The notes beneath the pieces were generated by a model that was given only the letters and a program-made list of their open reading frames with translations, ran no database searches and had not been told where the DNA came from. Below, one piece after another: positions 10,807-24,400 of a stretch of DNA of 64,000 nucleotides. This DNA is from Oryzias latipes. Lineage: Eukaryota > Chordata > Actinopteri > Beloniformes > Adrianichthyidae. Made by a program: the position numbers and the translations under genes. The DNA is taken from assembly GCF_002234675.1 (NCBI RefSeq), contig NC_019876.2, forward strand, positions 28,905,196 to 28,969,195, written 5' to 3'. The stretch's first letter is position 1, and each line of letters begins with the position of its first letter.

Positions 10807-11650
10807 GGCTGACAAAAAAAGGAATACAGCTAAAAGACTGGAAAGAACTTAGAAATCTAAATGCAAAGTTTCTATAAAATGCTGGGATGTCACAAAGGGA
10901 GACGCCTCCTGCGGTGTTTTCCTCATGATGGTCTCAGTGTTCAGGTACTTGATGGAACCAAATTCTAACCAAAAACCTTTTCCGTGTTTCATCAACTCTC
11001 TGTGGGTCTAAACAGCTGATTTAGTCTTTGAGTCGTTCCAAGTTCTAACAGCCACGAACACGACGCAGCTGAACGGCGAGCAGCTCCACCCGACCACAGC
11101 GCCTTCAGGTTGGTGACAGACAGTCAGGTGTTCAGGTGAACTTGTCTCCAAGTGTCATCAGCAGACTTGGATCAAGACCCAGAACTACTGTCAGAGTTTG
11201 GGACAGACCCAGGAGAGGAGCCCCCCCCCCCCAGTGATTTGATACCGTCTGTATTTCTACTCAATTAATATCAAAGGGAACTTGTATGCATTTCATTAAA
11301 ATTGAGACAAAATAGGTGAACACTCATGTAAATAATTGTTTTGAGTTTACTTCATTCGTCAACATACTAACATGCTCACTTTCCCCTCATTTTAAATAAA
11401 TCTAATGATCTTTTAACATAACCACTGCTTTAAATAAAAGCTAATCAGCGAGATCCTCATTCACTCCATGGACTAATGGATGAATACGGGCTGATAAAAA
11501 ATCCTCTTCATTCAAGTTTTGTCTTTAAAACATCGTCAAGGAGAGTTTTATTTACACAAATGTTAAATTACATCGTTCAGCTCACTCAGGTGAGAATCAT
11601 CAAATACATCAAAAAGACTAAAAACACACGGTTAGAATTTGAAAGATTTG
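10807..11650. other. Intergenic sequence before the rbm4 3' end
   Basis: No gene recognised. It contains a C-run at 11221-11232 and AT-rich sequence. A short open frame at 11476-11676 has no family resemblance and runs into the likely rbm4 polyadenylation region. Confidence 0.45.
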
Positions 11651-11652
11651 TT

Positions 11653-12399
11653 TTTATTTTAACCAAAAAGCGATGAAACAGACAAAAGCAAACCAAGCTT
11701 GTTTCATTACAAGGTCTCACAACCTCTAATTTTTATACAGCAATAGAAATCAGTACACAATTTAAAAAAAAAGTTCAAATGTTACTCGACAAGCATGTCA
11801 AGACTGCCAGAATAGAAAAGAACTAATAAAATGTTTGCACAGTTCCACATGTAGGTGTATCAGCGTCAGATATAAGCAGTAATGATACTAGAACCAACAC
11901 AAAAGCTCTACAATAAAAAAAAGAGAAAACTGGAAGCTGCTGAACAAAACTGAATCAATGCAGACTCACCTTTACACATGCACCAATTAGAATTCAAAAG
12001 GTATTTTAGCATGTACGTTCTTCCAAAAAGTCTAAAAGTTCATTCTTCCCATACTATGAACAGAATCAGGGAGCCCAGAGGCCAAAGCTTTCAACAACAG
12101 TACAGGAAACACATGGAATAGGAAATTAAAGTGGTTATTCGGAGCCTTTTTACCTGGAATGGAATCACAACATGATATAAATTCCATCACATTAAAATGG
12201 ACTAAGAACCTAAAGTACTGTTGGTTACTGAAAAGATTTACAGGAACCATTTCCTTCTCACCCACACATCTGCCACAAACAGAGCCCTGGCTTTAGCTTT
12301 AGACAACAGTGAGACACAGACTTAACATTTCGGTGACCGGTGTGTGTGAGTGTGTCACTTGTCCTACCTGCCTCATGTCGGCCGACACCTAGACAAGGT
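11653..12399 (-). other. rbm4: Probable 3' UTR and polyadenylation signal of rbm4
   Basis: The sequence after the rbm4 stop (12400-12402) lacks coding signal and contains a minus-strand AATAAA at 11653-11658 (TTTATT on the plus strand). The UTR length of about 750 nt is an inference. Confidence 0.45.
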
Positions 12400-14264
12400 T
12401 TAGTAAGGGTACCGTGGCCGCTCAGCACCCTGTTCCCGCAAATGGTCGTAGGTAGTGCTTCTCTGGAGCGTGGCTGCCGGGGAAAGGCGCGAACGCTCGA
12501 ATGCATATCCACCCGCCTCGGCGGCACCTCTCCGTATCGGACTCCGGTCACGAGTGTAGTATGAGGAGATCGGGGTTGGTTGAGGAGGGGCGGGGGGACA
12601 CTCGTATGACTCGACGCTAGAGGGCGGCAGACGCTCCCGCACAGCCGTAGAGGAAGATGTTGTTGGTGGAGCAGGCATGGCGACGCCCCGGCGTTCTTCG
12701 AAATAACTGCCTCCGTAGGCACTGGCCCTGTACTTCTCGTAGTAGTCCACGACCCCGTACGGATCCCTTTCCTCATAAGGCGACCGTCGCACCGAGAAGG
12801 CTGGTACCGCGCCATAGAATGAGCTGCTTCCCCTGTATGCCCCGTCACTGCCGTACATCCGAGCCATGCTATGATCACCGACAGCATTTATGCCATAAGT
12901 TGGAGGTGGCCCATATCTCATTGCGTTCTCGTAGCCCGTACCTCCTCCATAACCTGGCACACCCGTGCTTTGACCAGAAGCCCTAGGAAAACCAGGTGCA
13001 AAGCTGCTGCCATAATCTGGTTCCCCACCAAAGTCTGGATAAGCCATGCTCTGCTCACGCCCACCAAATCCGGAAGCATCATATTCAGACTTTGGCTCAG
13101 AGCCGTTTCTCTGGAAGCCATTTTGGTCTAGAGGGCATTCTTTGGACCAGTGGCCTTCCTGCCCGCAACGATAACAACCCGATCGGTCTCCCATTCCCGG
13201 CGCAGTACGGAGGCGGCTAGTGGAAAGCTTCACGCTCATCAGTTTGCCTTAAAAAGAAAACACTCAGTAAGGACTGATGCCTACATTGGATAGAAATGAT
13301 CAATTTCACATCTAATGTGTGGAATGAAGTCTCAAGCCTGCTTCTTCACTAGACTGGTTACAAACATTTCTGTTAACAAAGGAGATTCAAAAGTGGTGGC
13401 AATAAAGCTGAAATCCGTAAGTCTCCCGACATTTTCCTTTAAAAACTTGGAAAAGTTCACGACAAGACTTGAAAAAAACCTCCTTTGCAGTACAGCAAAG
13501 ATTCTCTAATCGTTCTTACACGATACACTAAATTTGACACTGGACAGCATGGTAATGTCCGCATAACCTTTTTTTACCTTAATGAGCTGCCTTAGTGCGT
13601 CACTATTCTCTTCAGATCAATGTCTAGGTTTACATCATACAGGGTCCAAAACCAGAATGATGTCAGGTGTCACGAGTCCAGTTAAAGTTGACCTTACGGA
13701 TATCAGCTTTATAACTGGTCTACCTTTGCCAATAGACCTGTTCTTCCTCACATCAAGCATTCAAGACTTACCTGCTGGTCAACAGGAACACAACTACCTA
13801 AACACTACTGCATTCATTTTAACTCACTTTTCCCATCAAGCCCAACCCAGAATTTCACCTTTAAAAGCAGTGTTGTCCAATTTATTTATAGCCTCCATGG
13901 CATCTTCCATTCTCTCCATGTGCACAAAAGCATAGTTTTTTACGATGTCACACTCCAGCACGGCGCCAAACTCTTCAAACTTGGCTCTCAGCTCCTGGTT
14001 GGTACAAGCAATGTTACCAACGTGGAGTTTGGTGGATCCTCTTGATTTGCCGCGGCTCAATTCAACATTCATAGGCTGGGCGTTCAGCTCGTACTGGTGA
14101 AGGTTGCGAATGGCCTCCTCTGCCTCTGCTTTGCTGTCCATGTGCACAAAGCCAAAATTCTTGACGATGGAACATTCTGCAATCTTCCCATACTGGGAGA
14201 ACAAGGAGCGAAGTTCTTCTGTCGTCGTTTCAGGGGCCAAGTTGCCAATGAATATTTTCACCAT
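12400..14264 (-). CDS. rbm4: RNA-binding protein 4 (RBM4/lark), two RRMs and a CCHC knuckle
   Basis: Two coding exons, 14264-13859 and 13247-12400, joined in phase 1 (donor AAAG|GTGAAA, acceptor TTTTTAAG|GC), give 417 aa. RRM1 begins [13 protein letters not shown]2 contains KLHVGNI and KNYAFVHM. Then [17 protein letters not shown] leads into a CCHC knuckle, [14 protein letters not shown] (about residues 160-173), with the canonical C-x2-C-x4-H-x4-C spacing. The C-terminal half is rich in Gly, Ser, Tyr and Pro, holds DYYEKYRA and [11 protein letters not shown], and ends RPRYPY. This is the usual RBM4 layout; human RBM4 is 364 aa. RBM4 controls alternative splicing, cap-independent translation and miRNA function, in nuclear speckles and stress granules. 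The gene is convergent with the knuckle-less paralogue about 10 kb away. Confidence 0.95.
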
Positions 14265-15300
14265 CGTTAGGCCTCCACGTCACTAAAAAAAAGAAAAATT
14301 ATTGAGATATTGCTATTAAATTTCAATCATTTTAACCAAAATTATTACCAACATTTTTTTCTTCTGCCTCCCTACTGTTTTCTGTCTAAAGTAATAAAGA
14401 AAATATTGATAGTTTCACAGCAGTAGAAACGCAGGCTGAGTCAATTCTGGGAGAAGATCCAAACAAAGTAACAACATGGATGGAGCCTCTAATGGGAAAA
14501 GCCAGGCAGATGGAATATCTGTCATGTGAATGTGTTGTTAGCCACCACTCCAGTCATGGCTTTTATACAGTTTGACAGCTGAGCAGTAAAAGTTATTTAA
14601 AATTGTTAGTTTAAGGTATTTAATCAAATATGTAACAACTACAAAATTATTATGCAGATTCACATTCACGGTTTCACCAACTAGGCCGCGGTGAACGATA
14701 TCGACAGAAAAAGCATAGTGTGTTTCCTAATATTCTGGAATTACTTCAATAAATAAAAGACAAAAGCTCGTTGTGGATTTATTTAGCAAACCATCCACAC
14801 TAAAAACAGGAACATTGCTTGCACGTCTTCGTGCATTTCTCGGAAAACGTTAGCTAAATGCTAACGGAGTGGTGCGTTAGCCAGAATCGACTATAGCTCG
14901 ACAGCGTTAGCCTCTTCTAGACGAGGTTTTCTAAAGATAGAGCGGCACCAGACATATACGTCACGGTACAAATTCGTTCGACAAAAATCCCGCATATTAT
15001 TGATGCTTAAGCGATGGCCTCGCTAGCACTGCTAATTTATGAAACACGAGTTAGCATGTTAGCTTGATGAGGCTAATCCTTCAACGCTTCTTCGGTTTAC
15101 CGGAAGTATTAATCGGCGTATCTGCGACCACTTCAACCCTACCGATGGATGCATCACAGCAGGCTCTCTTTAGTGTGTTAAAAAGATACCTGTAAGCAAA
15201 ATGGGGCTCGGCGGGCCTGAACCTGCGAAGAATGAAATGGCGAACGATTCGAATGGATCGTCCCTATCTGACGTCACGCGTAACTGACGTAGACGACGCG
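14265..15300 (-). promoter_or_regulatory. rbm4: rbm4 5' UTR intron, first exon and CRE-containing promoter
   Basis: A polypyrimidine tract and acceptor (minus TTTTTTTTAG) at about 14285 precede the rbm4 ATG by about 20 nt, so there is an upstream noncoding exon. A good candidate donor is CAG|GTATC, with the exon ending at 15190. Upstream, on the minus strand, is a palindromic CRE, TGACGTCA, at 15269-15276, and a half-site TGACG at 15285. An ETS-like CCGGAAGT is at 15100-15107 inside the proposed intron. The exact transcription start is not visible. Confidence 0.5.
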
Positions 15301-15315
15301 ATGGAGGGGACGTAC

Positions 15316-16359
15316 AAATCACTCTTCATAGAACATTGGTTTCGAAATAAGATTATTTTTGTGTTTCAATTATTTAACAACCAGGGCTTACTTTTAACTT
15401 ATGAGGAATTCCTATCTAAATTTAACTTCCCTGTTCCCCCTTTAGAATATGCTAGAGTGTTTGGAGCGATTCCCTCTGGTGTCTGCATGTTGTTTAAGTT
15501 CCAACACAGAGTTCATGTTGAGGAGCCTTTTCTACTCTCTCCCATTAATACTCCTGTGGGGAAAATATGTCTGACTGGTTATCCCAGGAAAAACAACAAA
15601 TCCATTAGGACATTATTTCAAACGAACGTTGTTTCACTACCTCGTAGCATGTCTTATTGGAACATGTTTGTTGCAGATATTGCATGGAAGGAGGTTTGGC
15701 AAATACCCTATAAATTTTTAATCACTAATAAGGTTAAAGAAGTTTCTTTTAAGATTATCCATAGAATTTATCCATCTAAAACGTTTATTCAAAATAGATT
15801 TAAGTTAAACATTGAGACATTTTGTAGTTTTGGTTGTAATTCCCCTGAAACAGTTATTCATCTTTTCTGGTATTGCCCCAAAGTGAAGGTGTTTTGGCAG
15901 AAATTGTGTGATTTTATTAATGATAGAATTGATTCTTGTTTTGTCTTATTCTGGAAAGATGTCTTGTTGGGTCTAATATCAAAACATATGCAAAAGGACT
16001 CTGGTTTACTTTTAAATCTTTTACTCATTTTGGCTAAATTCCATATCCATAAATGTAAATTTTCTGGTAGAAAACCCTGTTTCACTGTATTCCTTTCTGA
16101 TTTAAGTCAATATATCAACAGTATTCGAAATTCAGAGAAGCAAAAAAATCAGAACATTGTCTGTATGTGATAGATTCAGTATTTTTTCATAGAGTTTAAC
16201 CCCCTGGCTTATTTCTATTTCTATTCTTGTTCCTCTGTATGTTACAGATGTGTATTTGATATATGCTGTTGTGTTTTTTTTTGATTGCATACCTAAAAGT
16301 ACTTTCTTGTAAAATGGCATAATGTGCAATAAAGTAGTTAAAAAAAAAGAAAAAAAAAA
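15316..16359 (+). mobile_element. 5'-truncated L1/Tx1-like LINE insertion with 16-bp target duplication
   Basis: An open frame runs uninterrupted to the TGA at 16168-16170, about 284 codons, and encodes the C-terminal end of an L1/Tx1-type ORF2. Typical strings are WKEVWQIPYKFLITNKVKEV, SFKIIHRIYPSKTFIQN, and a cysteine/histidine cluster CSFGCNSPETVIHLFWYCPK. The 3' end is an A-rich tail at 16340-16359. Both sides carry GATGGAGGRGACGTAC (15300-15315 and 16360-16375) with one mismatch, a 16-bp target duplication. The in-frame ATG at 15232 lies in host DNA, so the first 28 codons are fortuitous. The open frame and intact duplication point to a fairly recent insertion. Confidence 0.85.
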
Positions 16360-16375
16360 GATGGAGGAGACGTAC

Positions 16376-17900
16376 GACGTCATTTTTTAGATGAGATCTT
16401 TTATTTATTTTTTATTATTGAACATTTGCAGAATACAGTATAAGAATAAACATATATCAATACAATATAAGAATAAACCAAAGTTCTGAATATGCAACAA
16501 CATTGTTTTGACCTTTTGAAAGTCTTGATTATTACGCACAAAATTATAAGTAAATACATTTTTAATCAAATTGGTGTTCAATAATAACCACATAAAACAA
16601 TCACAGAAGGAAATAAATAACAAAAAAAATAAAAGAAAAAAATAGATAAAATAAATATACATGTATCATCTATACTGGTACAATTTTTTTTTTTTTTGTC
16701 TGAAGGCCAAATTTAAACTCTAAAAGCAGAATCATCTCTCAAAGGATGAAATTTATTCTTTTAATGTAGAATTTAATCTCAAAAGCTAGGGTTCCACCTC
16801 TAAAATCTATTACGTTAAAAGTCTGAAATTTCGTCTCCAAAGGTCGAATTTTGTCTCTGACAGTTGAAAATATTCTCTAAAGGAAGAATATTTTTTCTAA
16901 AGGTAGGATTTCTATCCAAACTCCAAAACCCACCCATGCACAGGGACAACATGCGAACACCACGCAGAAAAGACCCTGATGGGATTTGATCCAGGGCCTT
17001 CTTGTAGTGAGGCCAAAGTATGAACCGCTGCAGCGCCTCATCCCTCTGATGTTTGGCGAATGCAGGTCCCTCTGTCGTCCTCTTCTGGTCCTCTCTGCTT
17101 CTGCTGTCCTTTGGGCTTCTCCTGCAGGTATTTGAATACTGGCAGGTGCTCCTAACGCACCTGCAGCCATTCTCCAGAGACCCTGCTGTATTAAAGACAG
17201 TTGTCTTCATCTCCTAGCCAGAGCTCACTCGTGGATTATCCTCATCAGTTCAGACAGCCGTAACTGTTCCGGATTCCTCCACCTTCCTTCAGGTGTTTGC
17301 TCCACAGCAGCCAGCCTCCTTCTCTGCTCATCATGAAGGTTTGCCCCAGATTTCAGCAAAGAGCAGAACTCCATCCACAAAAAGCTCCAGCTAAGAATTG
17401 TGTTCAAAAAGAGCGGCAAAGATTTGTTGAGTTGAAATGAGAAAATAATCCGTATGAATTTGTCTTTTTAAATTAAACTTTTCATCAAAACATGTCCTCC
17501 CCATACATACTCTCACCTGGATTAAATGTTCAATCTGTTAAAGAGCAGAACCAATCGCTTAAAAACCAAACAAAATCGAATAACTGTAATTTTAAAAGAC
17601 TTAAAGATGTTGAAATTGTGAAATGATTAAACAAACTAATTGTGCTTCCATTTGCACTTTTTGACTAAAAACCCACAAAAAAAGTTGATTTTTATAAAAA
17701 CAAATCTATTCACACTTTCAGTCATAAATCAATAAACAAGTTATACATTAAAACTTTTATATATTTTTTAAACTCATTTGTTTAAATAACATTGTTTTAT
17801 GAAATGCACTTCAGAGATGAAAATGTAAAGTACATCATTTTGTTTTCTGAAGGTTATTTTTCGGGAAAAGTCACAGTTTAGGATGTCCCTTTGCCAAAGA
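16376..17900. other. Intergenic sequence between rbm4 and map4k2, with a SINE/LINE-tail relic
   Basis: Very AT-rich, with no gene. A diverged copy of the repeat at 9.2-9.5 kb lies at about 16870-17070 (CATGCACAGGGACAACATGC, CACCACGCAGAAAAG, and GATTTGATCCAGGGCCTTCT). Several short frames at 16.8-17.4 kb follow this repeat and are not genes. Confidence 0.5.
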
Positions 17901-17919
17901 AATGACATCACTTCTGTCA

Positions 17920-18449
17920 AACAGTTTTATTGTAGTGGGTTTTGCTTTTTTGGTGAAAAATAAAAAACTTTATTTCATCCTTAAGGAATGTCTTTACTAA
18001 TGTTAGTTTTACAGACATTTTTAATACACTTAGCAATTCAGTGCAGTTATAAATAAGTTTCCTGCTCTATGAATCTACAAAAAAGATGAAAAAAGGGGTT
18101 TCGTTAAAAAAGTCAGAAGTCTATCAAGACCAACGTGACACAGGATTAAGCTGAGGCCTCAGTCCATGATGTTCACGACGTAAGAGCTTAAAAACAATTC
18201 AAGAGCGTGCTCATGGGGTCACGGAAGTTAAATCTCACAGGTCCATTCTGTTGGGGAGAACTGAAGTTCTGAAAAGTTCTTCTGCAGTCCTGAAAGCCAA
18301 CAGCCTTCTAGAAAGCAGAGTTAAAGCCGTGCTATTCGCACCAGTCCTTCACGTGGTTTTGGTGCGTCCAGTAGGAATCGCTGCTGCATCTCCATCTTTA
18401 CTTCACTAAACCAGAGTCTTCTGCGGTCGGCGTCAGTCCCCGCTGTTTC
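17920..18449 (-). other. map4k2: Probable 3' UTR of map4k2
   Basis: Two minus-strand AATAAA signals lie at 17969-17974 and 17926-17931, about 480-525 nt after the stop. The stretch between has no coding signal. Either may be the poly(A) signal. Confidence 0.5.
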
Positions 18450-21400
18450 TTAGTAGCTGCTCTCGTGACCGGTCAGTATGTACAGATTGCTTAAGGCTGA
18501 AGGGTCGTCGGTGGGCGTACTCTGAAGGATGATGTCTCTGTTCGGTCAGAAACAAAGCAAAATCATGTCACAGCTTGTACAAAGTGCAGAAAATGACAAG
18601 ACCCCTCCTTAAATTCAGCTCTTCGTGGAACAGAAGTGGAAAGACACATTTGTCGATGCATCTACCCAAAAAAAAAAACAAAAAAAAAACACACACACAC
18701 AATTGCGTACGATTTACGTAACAATTGTGTACAGACTACGAAAAATAAAAAAAATGTGTAATTCTTAATCGACCAAAACTCTGAACAGCTCAAAACCGAA
18801 TTCCCATAAAGACCCGTTGGCTGAAACCCTGTACAGACATCTGTGTACATTTACGAACGCAAGAAACACGTATGAATGATGTGGATCACGCATGGATCAC
18901 GGAAGACTGACGTTTCATACGTGGAAACGTACGTAGCAGCTGTGAGACACGACCTGGAAAGCAAAACTTGCCTACCAAGGCCTCAGGGCCTTTCTCCAAA
19001 AACCAAGAAAACAGGAAACAAAACAAAAAGAAGCAATGTCCTCAATCCTTACATTTCCAATGTGTCAGACAAACTCAAAAGGATTTTTAAACACATCCTG
19101 ACCCACTCTGACAAAACCCATACAATTCCCAACAGAGAACCATGTTCCCTCGTTTCTCACGGGGGTTCAGTTCTAAAGACCCGCCATTGGAGAAGTATGT
19201 GCAGTAGGAATATAGGCTATTAAAGTAGCTTTTAAGGCTGTAAACCTACTCACTGCACACTATATACACATTTCTCTCTTGTTTAAACTCTCAAAGTCCA
19301 GCATTAGAGAATTAAAACAAAGGTCTGATCGCGATGAAGATCTGTTCCGTTTGGCAAACGGGAAACATTCTGTACCGGACACACGGCACAAGATTGAGTG
19401 ACAAATCTACAGCCAGAACACAGGTCACTCTTTAAGAAAAAAGCAAAACTGCATTGAAAAAATATTAGCAAAACCACGAAAGATGAACTGTAATAAAGCC
19501 AGGGATCACTGTAGTGTGGAGTATTCCATCCACAGCAACAAAAACTGCAATGAACAGCACACCAAAGAGACCAGACCACTCTTCCACTAGAGCAGGGGTC
19601 CCCAAATCCAGGCCTGGAGCGTCGGTGTCCTTCATGTTTTCCTACCATCCTGCCATTGAAGCTCCTTATTGGCCAAACACACCTGATCCAGGTAATCAGC
19701 AGCAGAGAAGGCAGGGTTGCTGGAAAACCAGCAGGAGGTCGCTCCTCAAGCCCTGGATTTGGAGACTCCTGCACTAGAGGCAATATCAACACTGCAAGGT
19801 TAACTAGTCCACCTGAAGGCCACAAACTGGGGATAGGGACGGCTGAATGTTGGATGGTTTGAGCCAGGAGTCGAGGAAGTTATTTTGGTCAAAAGAGACC
19901 CACCTTCCTTCATCAGAAACGGGGGCTCCAGATATAAACTCACAGCTGTCCTTTGATGACTCATAAGACCCTTTAGCACGGTTTACAGTAAACTCTCAGG
20001 TCCATGTGACCCAAAACCACTCAGGCCTTTGTTTTTAGTCAACAATTCGTCCAACTTCTTCCTCTGAGGAGCTCATAAAAACCAGTTGATTTCAGAATTA
20101 AGAAATCCTATTGTGTAAGAGGCAAAACGTCTTCAGCTTACAAAAACTGAGTCCAGATGAACTTTTCCTGCTTTGGAACAATTCTGGATGAACGACGGTC
20201 TTCACCGATACAGTTAGAACCACTGCATTTTAGTCAATTAAGCCTAGTTTCCACTTAGCACTCCGGTTCGGTTTAGGATGGTCCAGGCAATTCAGGTGAG
20301 AGAGAAGATTGTTGGCGGCGAAGAGGAACACAGCTGCTATTCTGGAGCTTTCCTTTGTCGTAGTAACCTTCAGCCAATCAACAGGCTCCAACAGTAGCTC
20401 CACCTTAACTGGTCCATTCCATTTTTCTATGGACCTACAACCACCACCATACTACAATAATGGTATGGTTTAGTCCGGCTTAATGGGTCCATTGTATAAT
20501 AAAAACGGTTCAAATACCAAACCAGACTGTACTGTACTCGAACATACAAAACCGTATGGTACCACTCAGAGGAAACGAGGCTTTAATCTCTTTTATCTTC
20601 ATACCTGTTTGTTCCCAAAACTCGAAATATTCGACTTTCATCTGTAATTTCTTGCGTCACCTGCAAATTAACAAAACATTTTATTTGATGCCGTTAATTT
20701 TGAATAAAAACAGGAAATGACATGCTTTTGTGAACAATTACCTCGTTTGAATGAAAACTCCTCCCCTTTAGGCCGTGCTTCCAGAAAGCCAGGACACTAT
20801 CCTGTAAGCAGACTGTTGGGACACAGGTCAGTGCAGTTCACCGAGGTCCGGTTTCCTGCGTTTCTCACCGGGTTTCACGTTACCTAGAGTTTCGATGGGG
20901 AAGTCAAAGATCATCTCAGCCGTAAACTCTTTTGATGGAAGCCCTTGCTGGTTCACAATTCTTACACTTTCTGTTGAGGGAGAACAACCAAATGAATAAC
21001 AAAGAAACATCGGGGAGATTCCTAGAGGTCTGGACGGGCTGACTTACTCTCAACTGCAATGAGGACAGTGTCTCGATCCAGTTGGGTCACTTGAACGGCT
21101 CGAAGTCCTCCACTGTCTGCACACATGCAGAAAAGTTTTCCCTCTGAAGCCTCGGGATCACTGGAGATTTGAAGGCATTCGTCTTACCTGGTGCTGATGT
21201 GGGTGTACTGTTTAGCTCTATGATATCAAACAGGAGCTGTTGGCTAGCCTGGGGTGTCTCCGTGCCACACTCTCTCACCCCCACACAAAGTTGGGGGAAC
21301 TCATCTGTAGCCACCACCAGCAGCTCAAACACCGGCAGAGGCTCTGGCAACCGGATGGGTATGTGCTGGAGAAGAAACGAAAGGAAAAGTCTGTCAGGTT

Positions 21401-24400
21401 CCATCAGCTAAAAGAAGACGATTCAGCGTGAGGACCCAAAATGCAGAGACTGGAGGCACAGGGTTCCAAGGCAAAAAGGGTTTATTATTACAAAGAAAAG
21501 TGCTACCGAGTAGGGAACCCATCCAAACCCAACTGTCGGGGTAACCAGGGAAGAAGACAGTATGGACCAGCACCGAGGAAGACATATATACAAACAGGAC
21601 TGACGAGACACCGGTTGAAAACGATCAGGGGAGATTGGGCTAAGGGAAGTAAAACACAAAACCAAGACATGCTGGAAACCTTCACAATAAAACAGGAAAC
21701 AAAACTAGGGCATATAGAACTCTAATCATGAGTTTTGTTGCAGTATTACAAAAAAAGCTAGTGTTTGAGTGTTTTGAGTTGAACTAATTTCTGTAAAATT
21801 AGTCGTCATACTTTAACTTCATTTTTGAACGTGCAACTCTTTACAAAAGTCGAAAAGGAAAAAGTGTACGGAATCACAATAAGATATGCTGAAGAGAATC
21901 GTGAATCGGTGTTGACTCGGCCTGCAGCAACAGTTTTAGGCATGGGGCGTACGGGCGATTGCCCCGGGCGCAAATCTAAAGGGGCGGCGGCTCAGTGTAG
22001 TGTACAACCGCCTCTGCCGGCCTGTGCTTGGACTTTCCCAGCATGAGGCTGGCAGCCATTTGGTCTAAACCGCTGACGTTTAACACGACGGATCGGGTTC
22101 ATTTCTGCTCACAGCAACCTGCCAGTTCTGCCAGACGGAGAAGGTCTCACAAACTGAAAGATGGCAGCAGTTGTGTCCCTCTCCATCACAGTGATTGAGT
22201 AAAGTAACAATATACGTTTAAAAGTCATGCAATCTTGACATAAGTCCAGGAAAAACTATATAGTCTTCCTTGGGTGTTATCTTGTCTATCCAAAGCGTTT
22301 CTGTTTAAAGGGAATCTCCTCAGACTTTCAGGGAAAAAGCAGCTTTTTGAAAGAATTGTTGCACCAACCTTTAGCAGCAGGAACTTCTGGAGAGGCTCGT
22401 ACCACAACAACAAGACCAATCCAGAGGGAACTGCCCCGCACAGAAATGTGCTGTCGGTGTAGGGGTTTCTCGCTGGGGGGAAGAAAGATGTGATGAACTG
22501 CTAAAATACAGTGTGCACAGCAACAAAATGATTTAAAGTCTCTGAAGAAAGCCACGAGCAATAAAGCCCACAGTAGTCAGAGAACTCTGGCTCTAGAACC
22601 AAAGTCACAGGTGATCATAATAAGAAAGAACGTGCAAAGTCTGTCCACTTTATAAAACAAGAAGGTCTACAGATCGAGATGATTTAGTCTCAAAATAGCT
22701 GCAGATGCGGTGTGAGTAGTGCATGTTTTAAAACCGTGCAGATGTGGTTAATTTACCCACAAGTTATGTCTTTTAACATCAAAGAAGTCACCGTCTGATT
22801 TGAAATCCACACGCGTGTTTTAGTGCACACTTCCCCCTCACTACAGCTTCCACACTGTATTTAAAGGCTGCAGAAACGCATGAGGATTTCATTCAATGTA
22901 AAGTTATGTTGCAACAACAAGATGACGCTTGTATGTGAATCACGGCTGACAGACTGATCAAGTCCTAAAATTGTAGACATAAAAAGACAGAGGACATGTG
23001 AGGACTGAAATATTTAGCCGAATTACATTCTTAAAGGTATTTGACACCTTTCCTACTCTTCAGAGCTAAGCTAAACATTTCCAAACTGCAGAAGAAATGA
23101 GACCTGGAAGGCATCTGGAGTCTCTTACCTACACAACACCGTCTGCAGCCTTTACTGTCGGGAATTTTCACAGATATGGCAAACTTCCTGAGAAACAAAG
23201 GAAAACACCGCAGGAAGTCGAATCAGGATCAGCTTAAAGTGAATGAAAAAAAGGTAAATTTGCAGATAAAATATGAATATCTATACATTCAACTTGATAG
23301 AAATAGTAAACGTTTGAAGAAAGGAATGACAAATTTGAATCTGGAATTTAAAACGATACACATAAAACTTGTTTATAAGTAACAGGAACTGTTTTTATTT
23401 ACAACTTTTGTTATTTTGTTTCCTTCCCACTTCTGTTTTAGTCCTTAAATTACAGTTTCAATTCAGTAAAGGGGTTGTTCTTCAAAGTTTGGTACATCAG
23501 ACGAGCTGCGCCAACAACAGATGCTGTTCTGGAGTGTTTTTTTTTTAAAAACTCAAGTTTCATCCATCCATCCATCCATCTTCCTCAGCTTATCCTGGAC
23601 CGGGTCATGGGGGTAGCAGTCTAAGCAAAAATGCCCAGACTTCCCTCTCCCTGGCCACGTCCTCCACCTCCTCTGGGGGGACTCCGTCCCCAGGCCAGCA
23701 GTGAGACCTAGTCCCTCCAGCGTGTCCTGGGTCTTCCCCGGGGCCTCCGTCCAGTGGGACAAGCCTGGAACTCCTCCCCAGGGAGGCGTCCAGGAGGCAT
23801 CTGGACTAAATACCCGAGCCACCTCAACTGGCTCCTCTGGATGTGGATATTCTACTCCGAGCTCTCTATGGGTGACCAAGCTCCTCCCCTTATTTCTAAG
23901 GGAGCGTCCAGCCCCCATATGGATAAAGCTCATTTCAGCCGCTTGTATTCGGGACCTGGTTCTTTCGGTCATGAGCCCATGACCATTGGTGAGTATTGGA
24001 ACGACCGAACTAACCGGTAAATTGAGAGCTTTGCCTTCTGACTTGGCTCTCTCTTCGTAACAACGGACCGATACATCGACCGCATAACTACAGACGCTGC
24101 TCCAATCCGCCTGTCAATCTCACGCTCCAGTCTTTCCTCACTCGACCCTAAAATATTTAAACTCCTCCCACTGGGGCAGGAGTACTCCGCCCACCGAGAG
24201 AGGGCAAACTGCTACCTCCATGAACCGCCACCTTTGCGTGGTGGGGGAGTTTGAGCAAGTGATCGAGTGATCCCAGGAGCTAAGCTGTCTGGGGCTTAAG
24301 CCCCCGGTGGGGTCTCCAATTGCAGACAGGTCCGGGGTGACGAGTCAGACAAAGAGTGGTTAAGAAGCCTCGGATGAGCAGAGCAATCAAGGTCCCAACT

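Noticed and set aside
15232-15315. N-terminal 28 codons of the 312-aa frame as part of a gene
   Set aside because: They lie outside the L1 target duplication, in host promoter DNA; only the part from 15316 is LINE-derived.
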